DNA of 64,000 bases from Gari tellinella (Eukaryota; Mollusca; Bivalvia; Cardiida; Psammobiidae): NCBI GenBank assembly GCA_922989275.2, contig OV277864.1, forward strand, positions 3,410,001-3,474,000, written 5' to 3'. The notes beneath the pieces were generated by a model, which worked only from the letters and a program-made list of their open reading frames with translations, did no database searches and was not told the origin of the DNA. Shown one piece after another: positions 1 through 14,300 of the stretch. Numbering within the stretch: the first letter of the stretch is position 1; the number at the start of each line of letters is the position of its first letter. The position numbers and the translations under genes are program-made.

Positions 1-235
1 TCAGTCATTATCTATTTCTCCATCTAATTCTGTCTTGTGACATCTCTTTGGAATTTTATTGTCATGAAAGACGATGACAAAGAGATTGCACAAGACAGGA
101 TTAGATGGAGAAATCACAAATTAGATGGAATTTAAAGTTTTTACTAAAGACCATTATTGTTGTACAATGTTTTGTAAGACAGCCAAAGTATTATACCTGC
201 AAAAAACTTTATGGTGGGACTACTCACTAGAACTG
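1..235. mobile_element. Family E palindromic MITE, cut by the window start
   Basis: Starts inside the element; arms TCTCCATCTAATTCTGTCTTG and its inverse around a central loop at about 60-75, with the typical distal part TTGTACAATGTTTTG. Non-coding. Confidence 0.6.
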
Positions 236-309
236 TCCCTTAGAAATTAATCTAATGAGACTTCACACCAGAGGGCTTGGTGTAGATAAAAAGGTTTTAG
301 CTTTTGATA

Positions 310-507
310 TACAGTCGATAACTTCGATATCTCAAACTCTTTTATCTCGAACTATCCGATAGTTTGTCATATGAACTGCATTTTGTCAAGCTTGGTTTAG
401 TCCAACATACCCATATTTCAAAGTTAAAACGTGGCTTAGCCACGTTTTAACTTTGAAATACGGGTATGTACGACAAAACCAACTCCAAGATATGGAAGTT
501 CGACTGT
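310..507. mobile_element. Family F palindromic MITE
   Basis: Begins TACAGTCGATAACTTCGATA and ends AAGTTCGACTGTA; centre is AAAACGTGGCTTAGCCACGTTTT. TA ends suggest a Tc1/mariner-type target (inference). Confidence 0.8.
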
Positions 508-699
508 ACTCCCCTTATGTTGATAGAGCTCTGATATCAGCTGCTTTAACATAAAGCAATCTGCCAACAAAACACTGAAGGTTCAGACCACAGGGCTCCA
601 GATTATGGTTTATAGTAAATAAAATAAATGCAACATTTTCTTTTTATGTCTGCACAAAATCCTAGCTTGTGAGTACTGTTTGGAATGGTCTGTTGCAAG

Positions 700-892
700 C
701 AGAGCACCAGATAAGGGTAGTTTTTCAAAAACTGAAATCTTTATTTCTGAATTAAACCCTATGGTGTCACTACTCATTTGAATCGTCTCTTCAAGACGAT
801 TCTAATGAGTAGTAACACCATAGGATTTGGTGCTGAAATGACTGAGAAAATGTTGAATTTGTTGCAATAACTCCCTCTTATCTGGAGCCCTG
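700..892. mobile_element. Family D palindromic MITE
   Basis: CAGAGCACCAGATAAG at the left and CTTATCTGGAGCCCTG at the right; central hairpin around TCGTCTCTTCAAGACGA. It appears inserted in a more degenerate relative starting at 593 (CAGGGCTCCAGATTATG). 893-1160 otherwise holds only a diverged family N-like palindrome (about 990-1075). Confidence 0.75.
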
Positions 893-1160
893 TGAATGTA
901 TTCTAATGAGTATGGTTTGGAGTAGACAACTCACTGAGCCCCATCACCAAGTATACTTGTCCTTTACAAACAGTGTACCTGTCAAGTGAACTCTTGTCCT
1001 ATGCAAACAATGTTGACCTAGATCAGAGGACTCCTATAGGAGCACTTTAATTAGGGTCTTCACTGTTTGTTATATTGCAAAAACTTGTAAAAGACAGCCA
1101 TAAATAGTGTTTAAATAAAGTGGAGTAGACTTTATTGGAAACTGGCACTGTCAATTTGAA

Positions 1161-1355
1161 CAGGGCTCCAGAAAAGAAGGAATAAACTTAACAAATCAAG
1201 CTATTTCTCTCTCTCATTTCAGTACCAAATCCTATAGTGTTACTACTCATAAGAATAATCTCAAAGAGACGATTCTAACGAGTAGTGACACCATAGGGTT
1301 TGATGCAGAAATAAAGATTTTAGGTTTTAAAATACTCTCCTTATAAGCAGCTCTG
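1161..1355. mobile_element. Family D palindromic MITE with TSD TTTGAA
   Basis: CAGGGCTCCAG at 1161, right end CAGCTCTG at 1355; flanked by TTTGAA on both sides (1155-1160 and 1356-1361). Confidence 0.75.
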
Positions 1356-1525
1356 TTTGAAGTGTCAAAAGTAAAAGAGTTATGAGTTTTATTATTTGAA
1401 ACATGCCACTTATCTGGAGGTATGAGATCAGTGTCTGATCTAGGCCTGAACAGTGCTATTGAACCAAATAGTGTTGATTTAACAAGTGACAAACTCTGTC
1501 GACCCTTTTTACTACTGGACTACTG

Positions 1526-1769
1526 GGGCCCGTTTCATAAAACTTTGTACGACAAAAATGGTTGTAAGTCAGATGATAAAAGTCTCAATTATTATTTACT
1601 TCTCCATCTAATCCTGTCTTGTGACATCTCTTTGGAATCGTCTTTTCAAGACGATTCCAAAGAAATGTCACAAGACAGGACTTGATGGAGAAATCAGAAA
1701 TTTAAAATAATTTAATTTTTTTACTTACGAACGTTTTTGTCGTACAAAGTTTTATGAAACGGGTCCCAG
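1526..1769. mobile_element. Family E palindromic MITE
   Basis: GGGCCCGTTTCATAAAACTTT at the left, AAAGTTTTATGAAACGGGTCC at the right; central arms around TCGTCTTTTCAAGACGA. No coding capacity. Confidence 0.85.
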
Positions 1770-1893
1770 ATCTGAGGCAATACATGAATTGCTTAGCCAA
1801 CCCCTACACAGAAGAGCTAGATCACCACTACATACAGTGGAGATGTTCTTCTTCCCCCAATCAAGCACAAAAACTCGCAAATGCATTTCAATA

Positions 1894-4265
1894 CAAGAGC
1901 CCCATGGGGCATATTTCGCTCACCTGAGAATCACTGACAAAATGGAGATAATGACTTATGTCCAGGATGGGGTCATTTTTTATCTGAGGGGCATAATTTG
2001 AACAATCTTGATAGAGGCCCTGTATATGATGCTATGTGCCAAATATCTAAGATCAGGATACTAGGGTTTTAGACAAGAAGATTTTTTTAAAGTTTTCATT
2101 GAAAAAATCTATTTTTAGCTCCTGTGACCTACTTATGCAACCGACCGGAACCATTTGAACAAAATATGTAAAGGACATCTAGAAGTGTCACCATGATGAA
2201 TATCAAAGCTCTGGCCATATTAGTTTCAGAGAAGAAGACGTTTGAAACTTTCACTATATAACTCTATGTAAAACTGTGAACCCCGGGGCCGGGCCAATTT
2301 TGACCCCAGAGACATAATTTGAACAAACTTGATAGAGGACCTGTAAATGACGCTATGTGCCAAATATCTAAGCTCTGGCCCTTGTAGTTTCAGACAAGAA
2401 GATTTTTTAAGTTTTCATTGAAAAAATCTATTTTTAGCTCCTGTGGCCTAGTTATGCAACCGACCGGAACCATTTGAACACAATATGTAGAGGACATCTA
2501 GAAGTGTCACCATGCCGAGTATCAATGCTCTAGCCATATTCGTTTCAGAGAAGAAGACGTTTGAAAATTTCACTATATAACTCTATGTAAAACATTGACC
2601 CCCGGGGCGGGGCCAATTTTGACCCCAGGGACATAATTTGAACAAACTTAATAGAGGACTTGTAGATGATGCTATAGGCCAAATATCTAAGCTCTGGCCC
2701 TTGTAGTTTCAGACAAGAAGATTTTTTAAGTTTTCATTGAAAAAATCTATTTTTAGCTCCTGTGACCTACTTATGCAATCGACCGGAACCATTTGAACAA
2801 AATATGTAGAGGACATCTAGAAGTGTCACCATGCCGAGTAGCAATGCTCTAGCCATATTCGTTTCAGAGAAGAAGACGTTTGAAAATTTCACTATATAAC
2901 TCTATGTAAAACTGTGACCCCCGGGGCGGGGCCAATTTTGACCCCAGGGACATAATTTGAACAAACTTGATAGAGGACCTGTAGATGATGCTATGTGCTA
3001 AATATCTAAGCTCTGGCCCTTGTAGTTTCAGACAAGAAGATTTTTAAAGTTTTCATTGAAAAAATCTATTTTTAGCTCCTGTGACCTAGTTATGCAACCG
3101 ACCGGAACCATTTGAACACAATATGTAGAGGACATCAAGAAGTGTAACCATGCCGAGTATCAATGCTCTAGCCATATTAGTTTCAGAGAAGAAGACGTTT
3201 GAAAATTTCACTATATAACTCTATGTAAAACATTGACCCCCGGGGCGGGGCCAATTTTGACCCCAGGGACATAATTTGAACAAACTTGATAGAGGACTTG
3301 TAGATGATGCTATAGGCCAAATATCTAAGCTCTGGCCCTTGTAGTTTCAGACAAGAAGATTTTTTAAGTTTTCATTGAAAAAATCTATTTTTAGCTCCTG
3401 TGACCTACTTATGCAACCGACCGGAACCATTTGATCAAAATATGTAGAGGACATCCAGAAGTGTCACCATGCCGAGTATCAATGCTCTAGCCATATTCGT
3501 TTCAGAGAAGAAGACGTTTGAAAATTTCACTATATAACTCTATGTAAAACATTGACCCCCGGGGCGGGGCCAATTTTGACCCCAGGGACATAATTTGAAC
3601 AAACTTGATAGAGGACTTGTAGATGATGCTATAGGCCAAATATCTAAGCTCTGGCCCTTGTAGTTTCAGACAAGAAGATTTTTTAAGTTTTCATTGAAAA
3701 AATCTATTTTTAGCTCCTGTGACCTACTTATGCAACCGACCGGAACCATTTGAACAAAATATGTAGAGGACATCTAGAAGTGTCACCATGCCGAGTATCA
3801 ATGCTCTAGCCATATTCGTTTCAGAGAAGAAGACGTTTGAAAATTTCACTATATAACTCTATGTAAAACTGTGACCCCCGGGGCGGGGCCAATTTTGACC
3901 CCAGGGACATAATTTGAACAAACTTGATAGAGGACCTGTAGATGATGCTGTGTGCCAAATATCTAAGCTCTGGCCCTTGCAGTTTTTGAGAAGAAGATTT
4001 TTAAAGATTTCCTTATTTTTTCACTTTGGTTGCCATGGCAACCAGAGTTCTGCATTGTTTTTAATTCTTTGAACAAATTTGAAAGAGCTTGATCCAAGGA
4101 ACATTTCTGTAAAGTTTGGTTGAATTCTGTTAAGCGGTATAGGAGGAGATGTCATTTGAAGCAATTGTTAACGACGACGGACGACGCACGACGGACGACG
4201 CACCACGACGGACACAGGGCCATCCCAATAGCTCACCTTGAGCCTTTGGCTCAGGTGAGCTAAAA
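1894..4265 (+). mobile_element. Family C dispersed element with about six 319-bp tandem units
   Basis: Left end CAAGAGCCCCATGGGGC then TTTCGCTCACCTGAG; right end GCTCACCTTGAG and CTCAGGTGAGCTAAAA, so the termini are imperfect inverted repeats. The internal unit marker ACATAATTTG recurs at 2312, 2631, 2950, 3269, 3588 and 3907, period exactly 319. Near the right end is a CG-rich ACGACGGACGACGCAC stretch. No long ORF. Confidence 0.85.
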
Positions 4266-4412
4266 ACATAGAAAATGAAGCCTTGTAGACAATTCTGACA
4301 AACAGAGGCCTGAACAGATGCCGGGTTACCCATCTAAAATTTATATCAAAGAGACAATTCCAAAGGGTAGTCACATCATAGTGTTTGATAGAGACATAAT
4401 GGAGTTAAGTGT

Positions 4413-4631
4413 TTAACCCACTTCATTGCCTTACCCATAGCACAATGGTTGTTTGCATTAAGTTTGGATCCTGATTCCATGCCATACAACACAGCATCAG
4501 ATCAGGATCCAAACTGCTTGACAATAAATATGATACTACATTAGTGAATCTACCTAAAAATCTAAATTTGGTAAATAAAACAAAACAACAACTGTTTAAA
4601 GCAGATGACGTCATAGCAGTGAAGGGGTTAA
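4413..4631. repeat. Palindromic repeat, CACTTCATTGCC family
   Basis: Left TTAACCCACTTCATTGCC, right GCAGTGAAGGGGTTAA, centre with the GATCAGGATCC palindrome. TTAA-bounded like family B. Confidence 0.6.
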
Positions 4632-4645
4632 AATACTGGCTTTAC

Positions 4646-5013
4646 CTTGGTCGAAGGTTATAAAGCTTTTGAGTTGAGTCTGAAGTAGTTCACAAGCATT
4701 TGATTGGGTCGAAGGTTATACAGCTTTTGGGTTAAGTCAAAGAACATTCACAAGCATTTGATTGGTCAGATTTGAGCCCAGGCAAATCTGACCAATCAAA
4801 TGCTTGAGAACTACTTCAGACTCAACTCAAAAGCCTTTTAATCTTGGAACCTGGCCTCAAGGTTGTTAAGCTGTTGAGTTGAGTCTAAGATCAATTTCAA
4901 ATATTTGATTGGTCAGATTTGAGCTTTTGCTGTGCAAACGCTCAAATCTGACCAATCAAATGCTTGAGAACGATCTCAGTAGACACAGCCAAAAGCCTTA
5001 TAACCTTGGACCC
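4646..5013. repeat. Two adjacent family O palindromes
   Basis: Arms AAGGTTATAAAGCTTTTGAG / CTCAAAAGCCTTTTA with centre CAGATTTGAGC, at 4646-4852 and 4853-5013. The first carries an internal partial duplication of its left arm (4710-4770). Confidence 0.7.
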
Positions 5014-5026
5014 TGAAATTGATGTC

Positions 5027-5032
5027 TTTATT
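5027..5032 (-). terminator. Candidate IPO11 polyadenylation signal
   Basis: AATAAA on the minus strand about 107 nt past the stop codon. It lies just beside a family O palindrome, so a repeat-derived signal is possible. No transcript evidence. Confidence 0.35.
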
Positions 5033-5138
5033 TGGTCAGATCTGAAAATGCACCTGGTTTGACAGTCTACACTAAAATGCCGCAGTTGTAAGTTTTGGAA
5101 AGACATTAGTAATAGCCACTGGTTTGGCCAGGGTACTG

Positions 5139-5300
5139 TCAGGTCTTGGAGAATTCCTGCAGCTGTTTGAACACATCCGGATCAATTTGTTTGGTGAGTT
5201 TTTCAAACACATCATCCCCGTGAATGTTGTGGCACTCTCGTATCTGTTGAAACACAAACTCCTTCAGAGGAATAGAATGAACAGGGTCCTTTCTCGTTAA
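5139..5300 (-). CDS. IPO11: IPO11 terminal coding exon 25
   Basis: Residues 918-970 and stop TGA (5141-5139). RKDPVHSIPLKEFV matches vertebrate KDPVHTVSLQQFI; ends QLQEFSKT. Acceptor CAATTTCAG. The 3' UTR continues below 5139. Confidence 0.93.
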   Translation of the reverse strand, partial: LTRKDPVHSIPLKEFVFQQIRECHNIHGDDVFEKLTKQIDPDVFKQLQEFSKT

Positions 5301-8300
5301 CTGAAATTGACAAACAAAAATTTGATTAAAAACTCTACCAGAGCTCCAGATAATGAGTATATTGCAAAAACTAAAATGTTTATGTCTGCATTAGACTCTA
5401 TGGTGTCACAACTGATTAGAATTGTCTCTTTGAGAATGTGCCTAAAGGTGTATTTTGCTTTACTTTCAACTTTAAGTGGTCATCTGTCTTCAAAACTACC
5501 AACAGGCTAGGGCAATGGGTTAAGCAGAGAACTGCCTGAAACACAAAACCATAGCTTCCTTTGTTTGATCCTAACAGCATACTAAATGGTATTAGCTTGA
5601 CCAGACTCTAAATAACTCTGTATCTGATCATACAACTCTAAACTGTTGGCCTCTCATATTATCATTGTAGTTAAAGATCCTGTTTTCTACATTTTATTAC
5701 TTTCCCCAATTCATTTAACTTTTTATGCGAAGAAAAATAATATTTTCACAACTATTTATTCAGGTATGACTTACAGATCGCTTTCGTTTTTCATGTTCTG
5801 TTTCTAATTCGTCTTCACCATTTTCATCACCATCTGTTATCACAAGGGCACTGAAGAGGCAAGAAAAAAAAATTACAAATAGATTAAAATTTGTGTCTCA
5901 TTCACCCCTGAATTCTTCAATGCACATTGACATACCAGTTTCAGATTATGACTAGCCCAGTTTTTAACATTTTACAGAAGGAGTCCTGTGATCAGGGTCT
6001 ACACTGTTTGAATAAAATAAGTGTACACTTGACTGCTACGGTGAAATGTGTTATCAAGCTGCAATACATTATTCTTTAAAAAATATCTTCTCTATCCTAG
6101 TAGCTTGTATCTTAAAGCAGACTGAAAGAAAAGCAGAATGCTTAAAGTTGCTGTGTGTTTCCAATACAGTGCTCCCTCCCTACAAAGGCCCTCCTAACAA
6201 CGACTCCCTCCTTACAAGACCCTTGTCACAGCCGCCTTTAACAGGACAATTATGTGCAACCTATTTACGACTGCAATGTTGTCTGCTTAAAATTGTTGTC
6301 TGCTGTTTTTTGCAAAGTTTCATAATGGACATTTTGACAGAAACAACTTAATGACGAGTGACAAACAACGCATGCAATTTATGTCTCCCATTGGATGTCG
6401 TTGTAGAGAGGGAGTGCTGTACTAGAAACTGTCTATGGGTTAAAAGATCACAGAGTTTGACTATACATGCATATTAAACGTTATATATTAGAAGGAAATT
6501 CTCACTCCATCTGTATAACAGCCTCCTCGTCCACTGGAACTCTGCAGACATCATGAAGCACCTGTACACACACACTGATGATGTTACCAAAGTTCTCCAA
6601 TATCACACTGAAATACAACGGACATATCATATCATTACACCGCGCTTTGAGTTACAATGATTACTTCCCTTAGACCAAAATGAAACATTTTGCATGTCTT
6701 TTACATCTATCCAAAAAAATACTGTCACTCTATTATGATATTCTTTTCGCTATGTGAATGTCGCAGAAAATCTATATGGGCAGGTACTCCTTATCTGCTT
6801 TGTGTTTTCAATCTACTTGTCTTAATGTTCTTTCTTTTTTGTAATGATATAAATAATGTGACGTCGTAGACGTATACCTCATTTCCCACGTTACGTGCAC
6901 GGCGGCATTAAATTTGTATTCACAACATATGTTATACAAGAGGCCCATGGGCCATATTTCGCTCAACTAAGAAGAGCTGACAAAATGGAAATACTGATCT
7001 ATATCCTGGGTGGGTCATTTTTTACCCCAGGGGCATTATTGGAACAATCTTGATAGAGGGTATGTAGATGATGCTATGTTCCAAATATCTAAGCTCAGGG
7101 TACTAGGGTTTTAGGCAAGAATAATTTTCAGAGAAGAAGACGTTTGAAAATTTCACTATATAAGTCTACAGCGTTTTTTTTCCTTCTTTGAACGGTACCA
7201 GGGAACGGACCCGTTCCCAATTGGAGGCGGACCCTTCCCAATTTGATGACCGGACCCTTCCCAATCAAAAGAAATCAAATATCGGACCCATTCCCAATCA
7301 AAAGAAATCATTTATCGGACCCGTTCCCAATCAAAATAAACATATTTCCCAATTGTCAAATTACATTTCCCTTTAATTCATAGCAAATCATCCATATTTC
7401 AACTTATCTTTTGCTCTAATGTACGTCTTATGAACATAAACAAAGGTACGCAACTCCACTGACATTTTGGGAGTATGTATAAAACAATACCAGTGATTAC
7501 GGCCGAATTTCGGAAACGGTCCGGGCGAAGATTTATACATGCCCATTCATCGAGACTGGTTAATGTTGCGTGATCGCAGAATCCGCTGAAATTGATAAGA
7601 GTTTACAAACCCAGTCTGACTCTGATTACCATCATTTATAAAATAGAAAACCTACAAATAAAACAATCATGAGCCATAATTCAAAGTATTACAGAATTGT
7701 TTTGAACAAGACGATAATGAAAAACATGAATCTAGATCACTGCCTTTAACACTCGCGAGCGTGATTGGCAGTATCCAGAGATAGATAAGATAAGATTTTG
7801 GATTTTACCAAGTCACCAACTATGTCTCGGCCTCAACCGCGTCTACTGTGAGTAACACACCCAGCGTAGATTTTGTTTCTACACCATGTTTACCATCATA
7901 AACAGTTCTAACGGTTTAGTAACTTAAATTTCCAATTTCTGCGTTGTCATCATTTCAAAACTCGTTTTTCCCAATTTGACTTGAAAAATTCCCAATCTGA
8001 GGGGTACCGGACCCGTTCCCAACTGGGTGAAAAAAAACGCTGGTCTATGTAAAAGTGACCACCGGGGCGGGGCCGATATTTATTCAGTTGAAAACTAAAC
8101 TCTGGATCTAACATCTATGCATGCTGGAGGCATACAAACATATAGCACACCAGAAATAATTACAGTCCACTCTCGTTAATCCGAATTTCATGGGACCAAA
8201 AAAAATAATTCGGATTAACGGGAGTACGAATTAAGCGATTGGATCGATTACCATCATCTTGTATCAACTTTGTCATCCCCGGTCACCGTAATATTTCTTT

Positions 8301-11300
8301 TCAAATAATGCATATACGTAAAAAAAAAAAAATTGTTTTGGTTTTATACTTATGCAATAATAATAATGTGCTTTAAATTTGATAACTTTGTTTAATCCCA
8401 TAATCCAGTTAATGAAACCAATTAAACACAAACCTTTGTTTACTCTCTGCTACTTACGGACATATGCGTCGGTACCCATATGTGTATTGATAAAGACATT
8501 ACACACATGCATATATAAACAAAACGGCACATTTTAGGACGATGGTTTTGATAACACATATCATGAAATACTTTATAATTTATCTAATACATTTATGTCA
8601 TAAATATTAAATCGTAACAAAAGCTTGAAACTTCGAAAATCGGCGATAGTACTTGTTTTGCATCTGTAAACGATTTACATACGTACATGTACACACAATG
8701 TTCATGGTGAAGTAGCGATCTCGATATCGAAAAGAGGAATATGGTTACAAACATTTGAGAAACGTATGTCATCACCTTGCGCTTGTGTTTTTAAAGATCT
8801 CTACAATTACTATTGGATACAAATGTGTTTAATTGGCCAATACTGCAAACATTGTGTACAGTCTTTAGGCGGTGTAATTAGTTTTCGCGAGTGTTTGGCG
8901 AGAGTATGTTCTCAAGTAATAATGACCAGTCTGACACCCGATCGAGGTGTAAAAATCGCACTTCGGATTAAGCGTGTCAATTTGAGGGTAAGTCTTATCA
9001 AAGGGACCAGATTAATACTTCGGATTAACGGAAAATTCGGATAAAGGAAATTTGGATTAAGCGGAGTTGAATTATATAGAATAAGAAGGGGAAAAATCGG
9101 GACCGGGAGAAAAATTTGGTTTAACAAGAATTTTGGTTTAAGCGAGTTTGGATTAACGAGTTTGGACTGTATTATACAGTTAAACCTCTATAGTATGACC
9201 ACTAAATTGTGTTAAATATTAGGTGTTTATGTTCAGGTGACTGCTTAAAGCAAGGTGGCACCTGTCTTTTATACAATCAATTCACATTTTTTAGATCATT
9301 ATAGCGATTTTACTGAATAAGCAGAATGTATCCTAAACACAGTTCTTACTGGATTTTAACTGTGAGCATACTAGCAAGAGCAAGGGCAGACAATTTTCTT
9401 CTCTCTGGTTGGGTCATACTGTCTATGGAGTTAAGCCAGGAGGCTAGTAGCATTGATAGCAGACTGGACGACTGAAATATAGAAACATACTAGTATTTAC
9501 CCCCTTCACTGCCATGACATCAGAAATTGTTGTCTTCTTTTATAAATTTCTCAAAATCAAAATTAAGTATTTTGACTCAAGAAATGATGAAATGAGTGTC
9601 AAGTTTGGACCCTGATCAGACACTGCTTTATGCGGCGTCTGATCAGGATCCAAAATGTTTGCATATAAATATTGTACCTTGGGGTTTAACAACAGAATAC
9701 TACAATCAGACAGAAAACTATTTTAAAATAATCATACACTTCTATTATAGATATGCAGTGATTTTACATCTCTCTCTAAGGCGTCTAATTAGCCCATAGA
9801 CGGTAAAAACAGACTTTAACAAACAAAACCAAACCAAAAGTATTCAGTCATATCATGATGTCTGTTTATTACAAGTGGAGGAAGCCCCTGATGTCCTTTA
9901 TACACTGACAGTGGAGTCAAATAATCAAATTGAATCACTAAAAGCTGTATCAATCTAATTTAAGTGATTAGCATGGACGGGAAATTTTAGGGATTCGAAA
10001 AACCTCAGTTAACTACTCACAGTTGTTCTCATCTCTGATGCCATCTGATCTAAAAATGTCCAGAAAAAGTCCTTGTTTTGTAGCACTATCCAGCCAAACA
10101 GAGACAGGTACAGAGATATCACCACTGGGTGCTCCTGGAATAAGGTATGACAACATATAGTGAAGAAAACTTTATTCTTTCCCATTTAAACGCAAACAAA
10201 ACACAAACGCATTGCAACAAAATGTACTAAATAACAACTTTTTGAGAAAGTTGACTATTAATTTTTATTGGAGTGGCAAACAGTTTTGAGCCTGATCAGA
10301 CGCCGGGTTACCCGGCGTCTGATCTGGCTCCAAACTGTTTGCAATGGAGATAATAGTTCAAGCATAAACGGGTTTATTGGGAAAGAATAACGTTTTCTCC
10401 ACTGTATATGTTACCATTGGTGAGATTCAAAGTACAGTTGAACTTCGATATCTCAAACTCGGTTAGGTCGAACATACCCATATTTCAAAGTAAAACGTGG
10501 CTAAGCCATGTTTTCACTTTGAAATACGGGTATGTTTGACTTAACCAAGCATGAAATGATAAAATTCATGTGTCGACAAATCTGATAGTTCGAATTAGGC
10601 GAGTTCCAGATATCTAAGTTCAACTGTAAATACAATCTGCGTAAACCCTTCTCTAACTATAGGTACAAATCAACAACTTTTAAAAACAGTGCAGACCAAG
10701 ATCAGATCAGCCAGCTCCTATCAGTGTCGTTTAGTTTCGTTTGTTATTGTATGTCGTATGTATGTTAGTCAGTTAATTAGGTAGTTTATATATTTAGAAT
10801 GGTGTAACTTTATATGTTGGGGACAACATTTCCGAAGCAGGGGGAGTATGTGATAGGGCATATTTATTTCTAAAGTTTAAATAAGATAAAACGGTCCTTA
10901 ATAATCCAAATTTTAAATTATATAACTTAATATCTTTAAAATAAACGTTGCAACTCTAAAATTTACATTTCTAACATGGTCAATGGGAAATAACTCTTAC
11001 TAACACCTTTCTTGTTTAGGATTATCTCACCTTTATGACGTTGCACGGGTCACTTTTAGTCAAATTTCAAACAAAGAAGTCGCCATTTTTGTGATAAACC
11101 ATAATACTGGATTAAATATTTCATTTGTCCAGGTAATAGATTGTTTCTGTAATTTGATTGTTATTATTGTATTGACTGATACATGTTCTATGTATTTATT
11201 GTATTGGATTGTTATATATTTGAACGCTATCGGGAATTTAGCTATGCTTGACCCGTATCTATTTATGTTCATTGTGTACCATTTACACGGGCTATTTGTA

Positions 11301-14300
11301 AGATGTGTTATTGTTTATATTTTCAGATTCATTCTATTGATTGAGTTCATTATATCCTGCATAGCACTGCCATTAAACATATAGTAGACATTGAACTACA
11401 TTATTTGTTACGGACCCCTACTCTACCAGAAAGCCCCATGATAAATAGCTCCTATCAAAATAAAAATCAGAAAAAAAGAAAGGTAAAACATTCCTAATTT
11501 ACCCATTACCCCTTAGCCTTGTTCAAGTTTTGAAGACAGGTGACCACTAAAAGCAGATTGAAAGGAAAGCTTAATGTGCCTTAAGGCACATTCGGCTTTA
11601 CTTTCAGCCAACTTTAAGCTACCATCTGCTAGGATATCGGAAACATTTCTTGTGGTGCATATCCAGGACTGTATATAGTGAAATCATTTTTTTCAGTTGA
11701 GTAATAAATTAAAAGTGTAAAAAGGCATATTTATGGGGTAATGCAGAGCTCCAGATAAGGGGAGTATTTCAAAAACTAAAATCTTATTTCTGCATTAAAC
11801 CCTATGGTGTCACTACTCATTAGAATCGTCTCGAAGAGACGATTCTAATGAGTAGTAACACCATAGGATTTGAGGCTAAAATAGTGAGAAATGTTGGATT
11901 TGTTCAGTTTACTCCCTCTTATCTGGAGCCCTGGTAATGAATGAACCCTTGCAGGGTCAGAAATAGAATGCATCTTGATACAGACTTACATCTTTTTCCA
12001 GTATCATCTGCATGTACCCAGGTAGAAGAGACTTGAACAATTGTGGTCCCTCTGCTGGGAAAGACTTGAACACAAGCTCCACAATCTTGAGGACCAGCAC
12101 CACACCCTCTGTGCGCAGGTCCGTCATCAAACTAGAAATGGACTTGACAAACATGGTGGAGTAACACTGAAAACACATGAGAAAATCTTGTCAAACATTT
12201 GCACTGTCAAATATTTTGTATACAGTTTTTGTCTAAAATATTTTAGCTTGATAATGTGGAGCATATCGGTTTTTCAAAAATAAATTGTAGCATAACTGCT
12301 TTTTAACTTTGAAATATAAGTATGTTTGACTTAAGACATGATCAGAGTGGAGAAAACGTTATTATTTCCCAATAAACATGTTTATGCTAAATCTATTATT
12401 TCCAATGCAAACAGTTTGGAGCCAGATCAGACGCCAGGTAACCTGGCGTCTGATCAGGCTCCAAACTGTTTGCCGTCCGTCAATTCAACACTCAGAATTG
12501 TCAAAAAGGTTGTCATTTCCTTCATTTTTTAGCAATGTGTTTGTGTTTCTTTTGTGTTTAAAGGGAAAAGAATTACGTTTTCTCCACTGTGTGACTTAAT
12601 GAATTAAGAGATACAGGTGCATTTGTCTTAACCCATTACCCTATAACCTGTTTCAAGTATTGAATATGTGACCTCTCAAAGCAGGTTGAAAGTAAAGCAG
12701 AATACACCTTAAAGACGTGCATTCTGTTTTACTTTCAGCCTGCTTTAAGCTATCATCTGCTTGAATATAGAAAATATTTATTATGAAACATATTTATGAC
12801 TGTATTAATTGGAGCTATTATCTTCAGTAAAGGAATAAATTAAAGTCGTAAAAAGGCGTTTTATGGGGTAATGGATTAATCCATTAACCCTAAGGACAGA
12901 AGACCATTTAAAGCATGTTGAAATTAAAGCAGAATGCGTCTTAAGGCACATTCTGTTGTTTTTTCCTTCAGCCTGCTTTAAGCTAGTCTGCTAAGGTAAA
13001 CAAAAATTTTCTTATGGTCCATATTCATGACTGTATAAATATTTTCGTCAGGTGAGCAATAAATTAATTGTGTAAAAATGTATATCTATGGAGTAAAGGG
13101 TTAATGCTTATCATCCTCAAATGTAGACATTAGCAAAATAATGTAAACCTTTACAATGAAGAAAAATTTATTCTTTCCCAATAAACGCATTTACCCTAAA
13201 AACTATTATTTCAACTGCAAACAGTTTGGAGCCAGATCAGACGCCAGGTAACCTGGCGTCTGATCTGGCTCCAAATTGTCTGTCACTCAGATTAACATGA
13301 ACAGTCAGAACTGACGAAAAGTTGTCTTTTTCTACCTTTTATTGCATTGCCTTTGTTTCATTTGCATTTAAACGGGAAAGAATAACGTATTCTCCACTGT
13401 ACCAGTCACCACAACTTGCAGGAACATTGCAGTGTCCTACAAAGAACACACCACTGGTTATGAAATATAGCAATAATGTCAATCTTTTGGACACTGACAA
13501 AAGCATTTGAAAACTAACCTCTAGAAATTCTCTCGGTCCCAATAACAAGTAGGCTTCTATGACTTTTAAACATATTCGTAGATTTTCTGTTCCAAGTTCT
13601 GTAAAAAAATAATTAAGTAATGCATGGCAAATACATTTTTCTCACATAACTATTCCTGTTTTCAATAGCGAACAAAGATCATGAATATATAGGATCTGTC
13701 TTGAGTCGATGTTTAAGACAAGCTGATCTCAAACGAGTCTAGAATTGAAATGTTATTAAGCGAGCCTTTTATATTCTAGACGAGTTTGAGATCAATTTGT
13801 CTTAAACATCGACGAATGACAGATTATTTTTCTCGCATAACCAACGATTTTAAGCTATTTTTTTAAAGCAATAGGCATTTTTAGGAATCCCGGCGACGTC
13901 AAAACGCCGTTATAAATAGTGACGTCATCAAACTGATCTTACACATGTTGGAAATAAGGATATTTGTGATTGTTGTTCCCTATAGAAAACAAGGTTATTA
14001 TGTGATAAATACTTGTTTTCAACATGTTGGAGGTCATATGATGACTTAACTCTATTCAAATACGTTACTCTATTCCACTCTGATGATGTCACTCTATTCC
14101 AAGAAAGGCCTATTGATGCAAAATTTTTACTAAGTTCAACTGACTGTAATCTTGTGAAAAATTATAGCAGATCAAAACCCTGTTTACATGGTATATATGC
14201 AAAAACTCTGCGAAGTTATAAGGTTGTAGCTTGAATACTGTAGGAGGAGTTAGCCGGACAAAGTATGTACTGTATGTGGAATGGATGAATGAACGAACAG

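Noticed and set aside
7188..7376. Small protein with NQKKS repeats
   Set aside because: It is the translation of repeated motifs in the terminal region of element J.
9350..9361. Donor GTTAAA after ACA for exon 22
   Set aside because: It would put exon 23 out of frame with a stop; GTAAGA 11 nt later keeps the frame and similarity.
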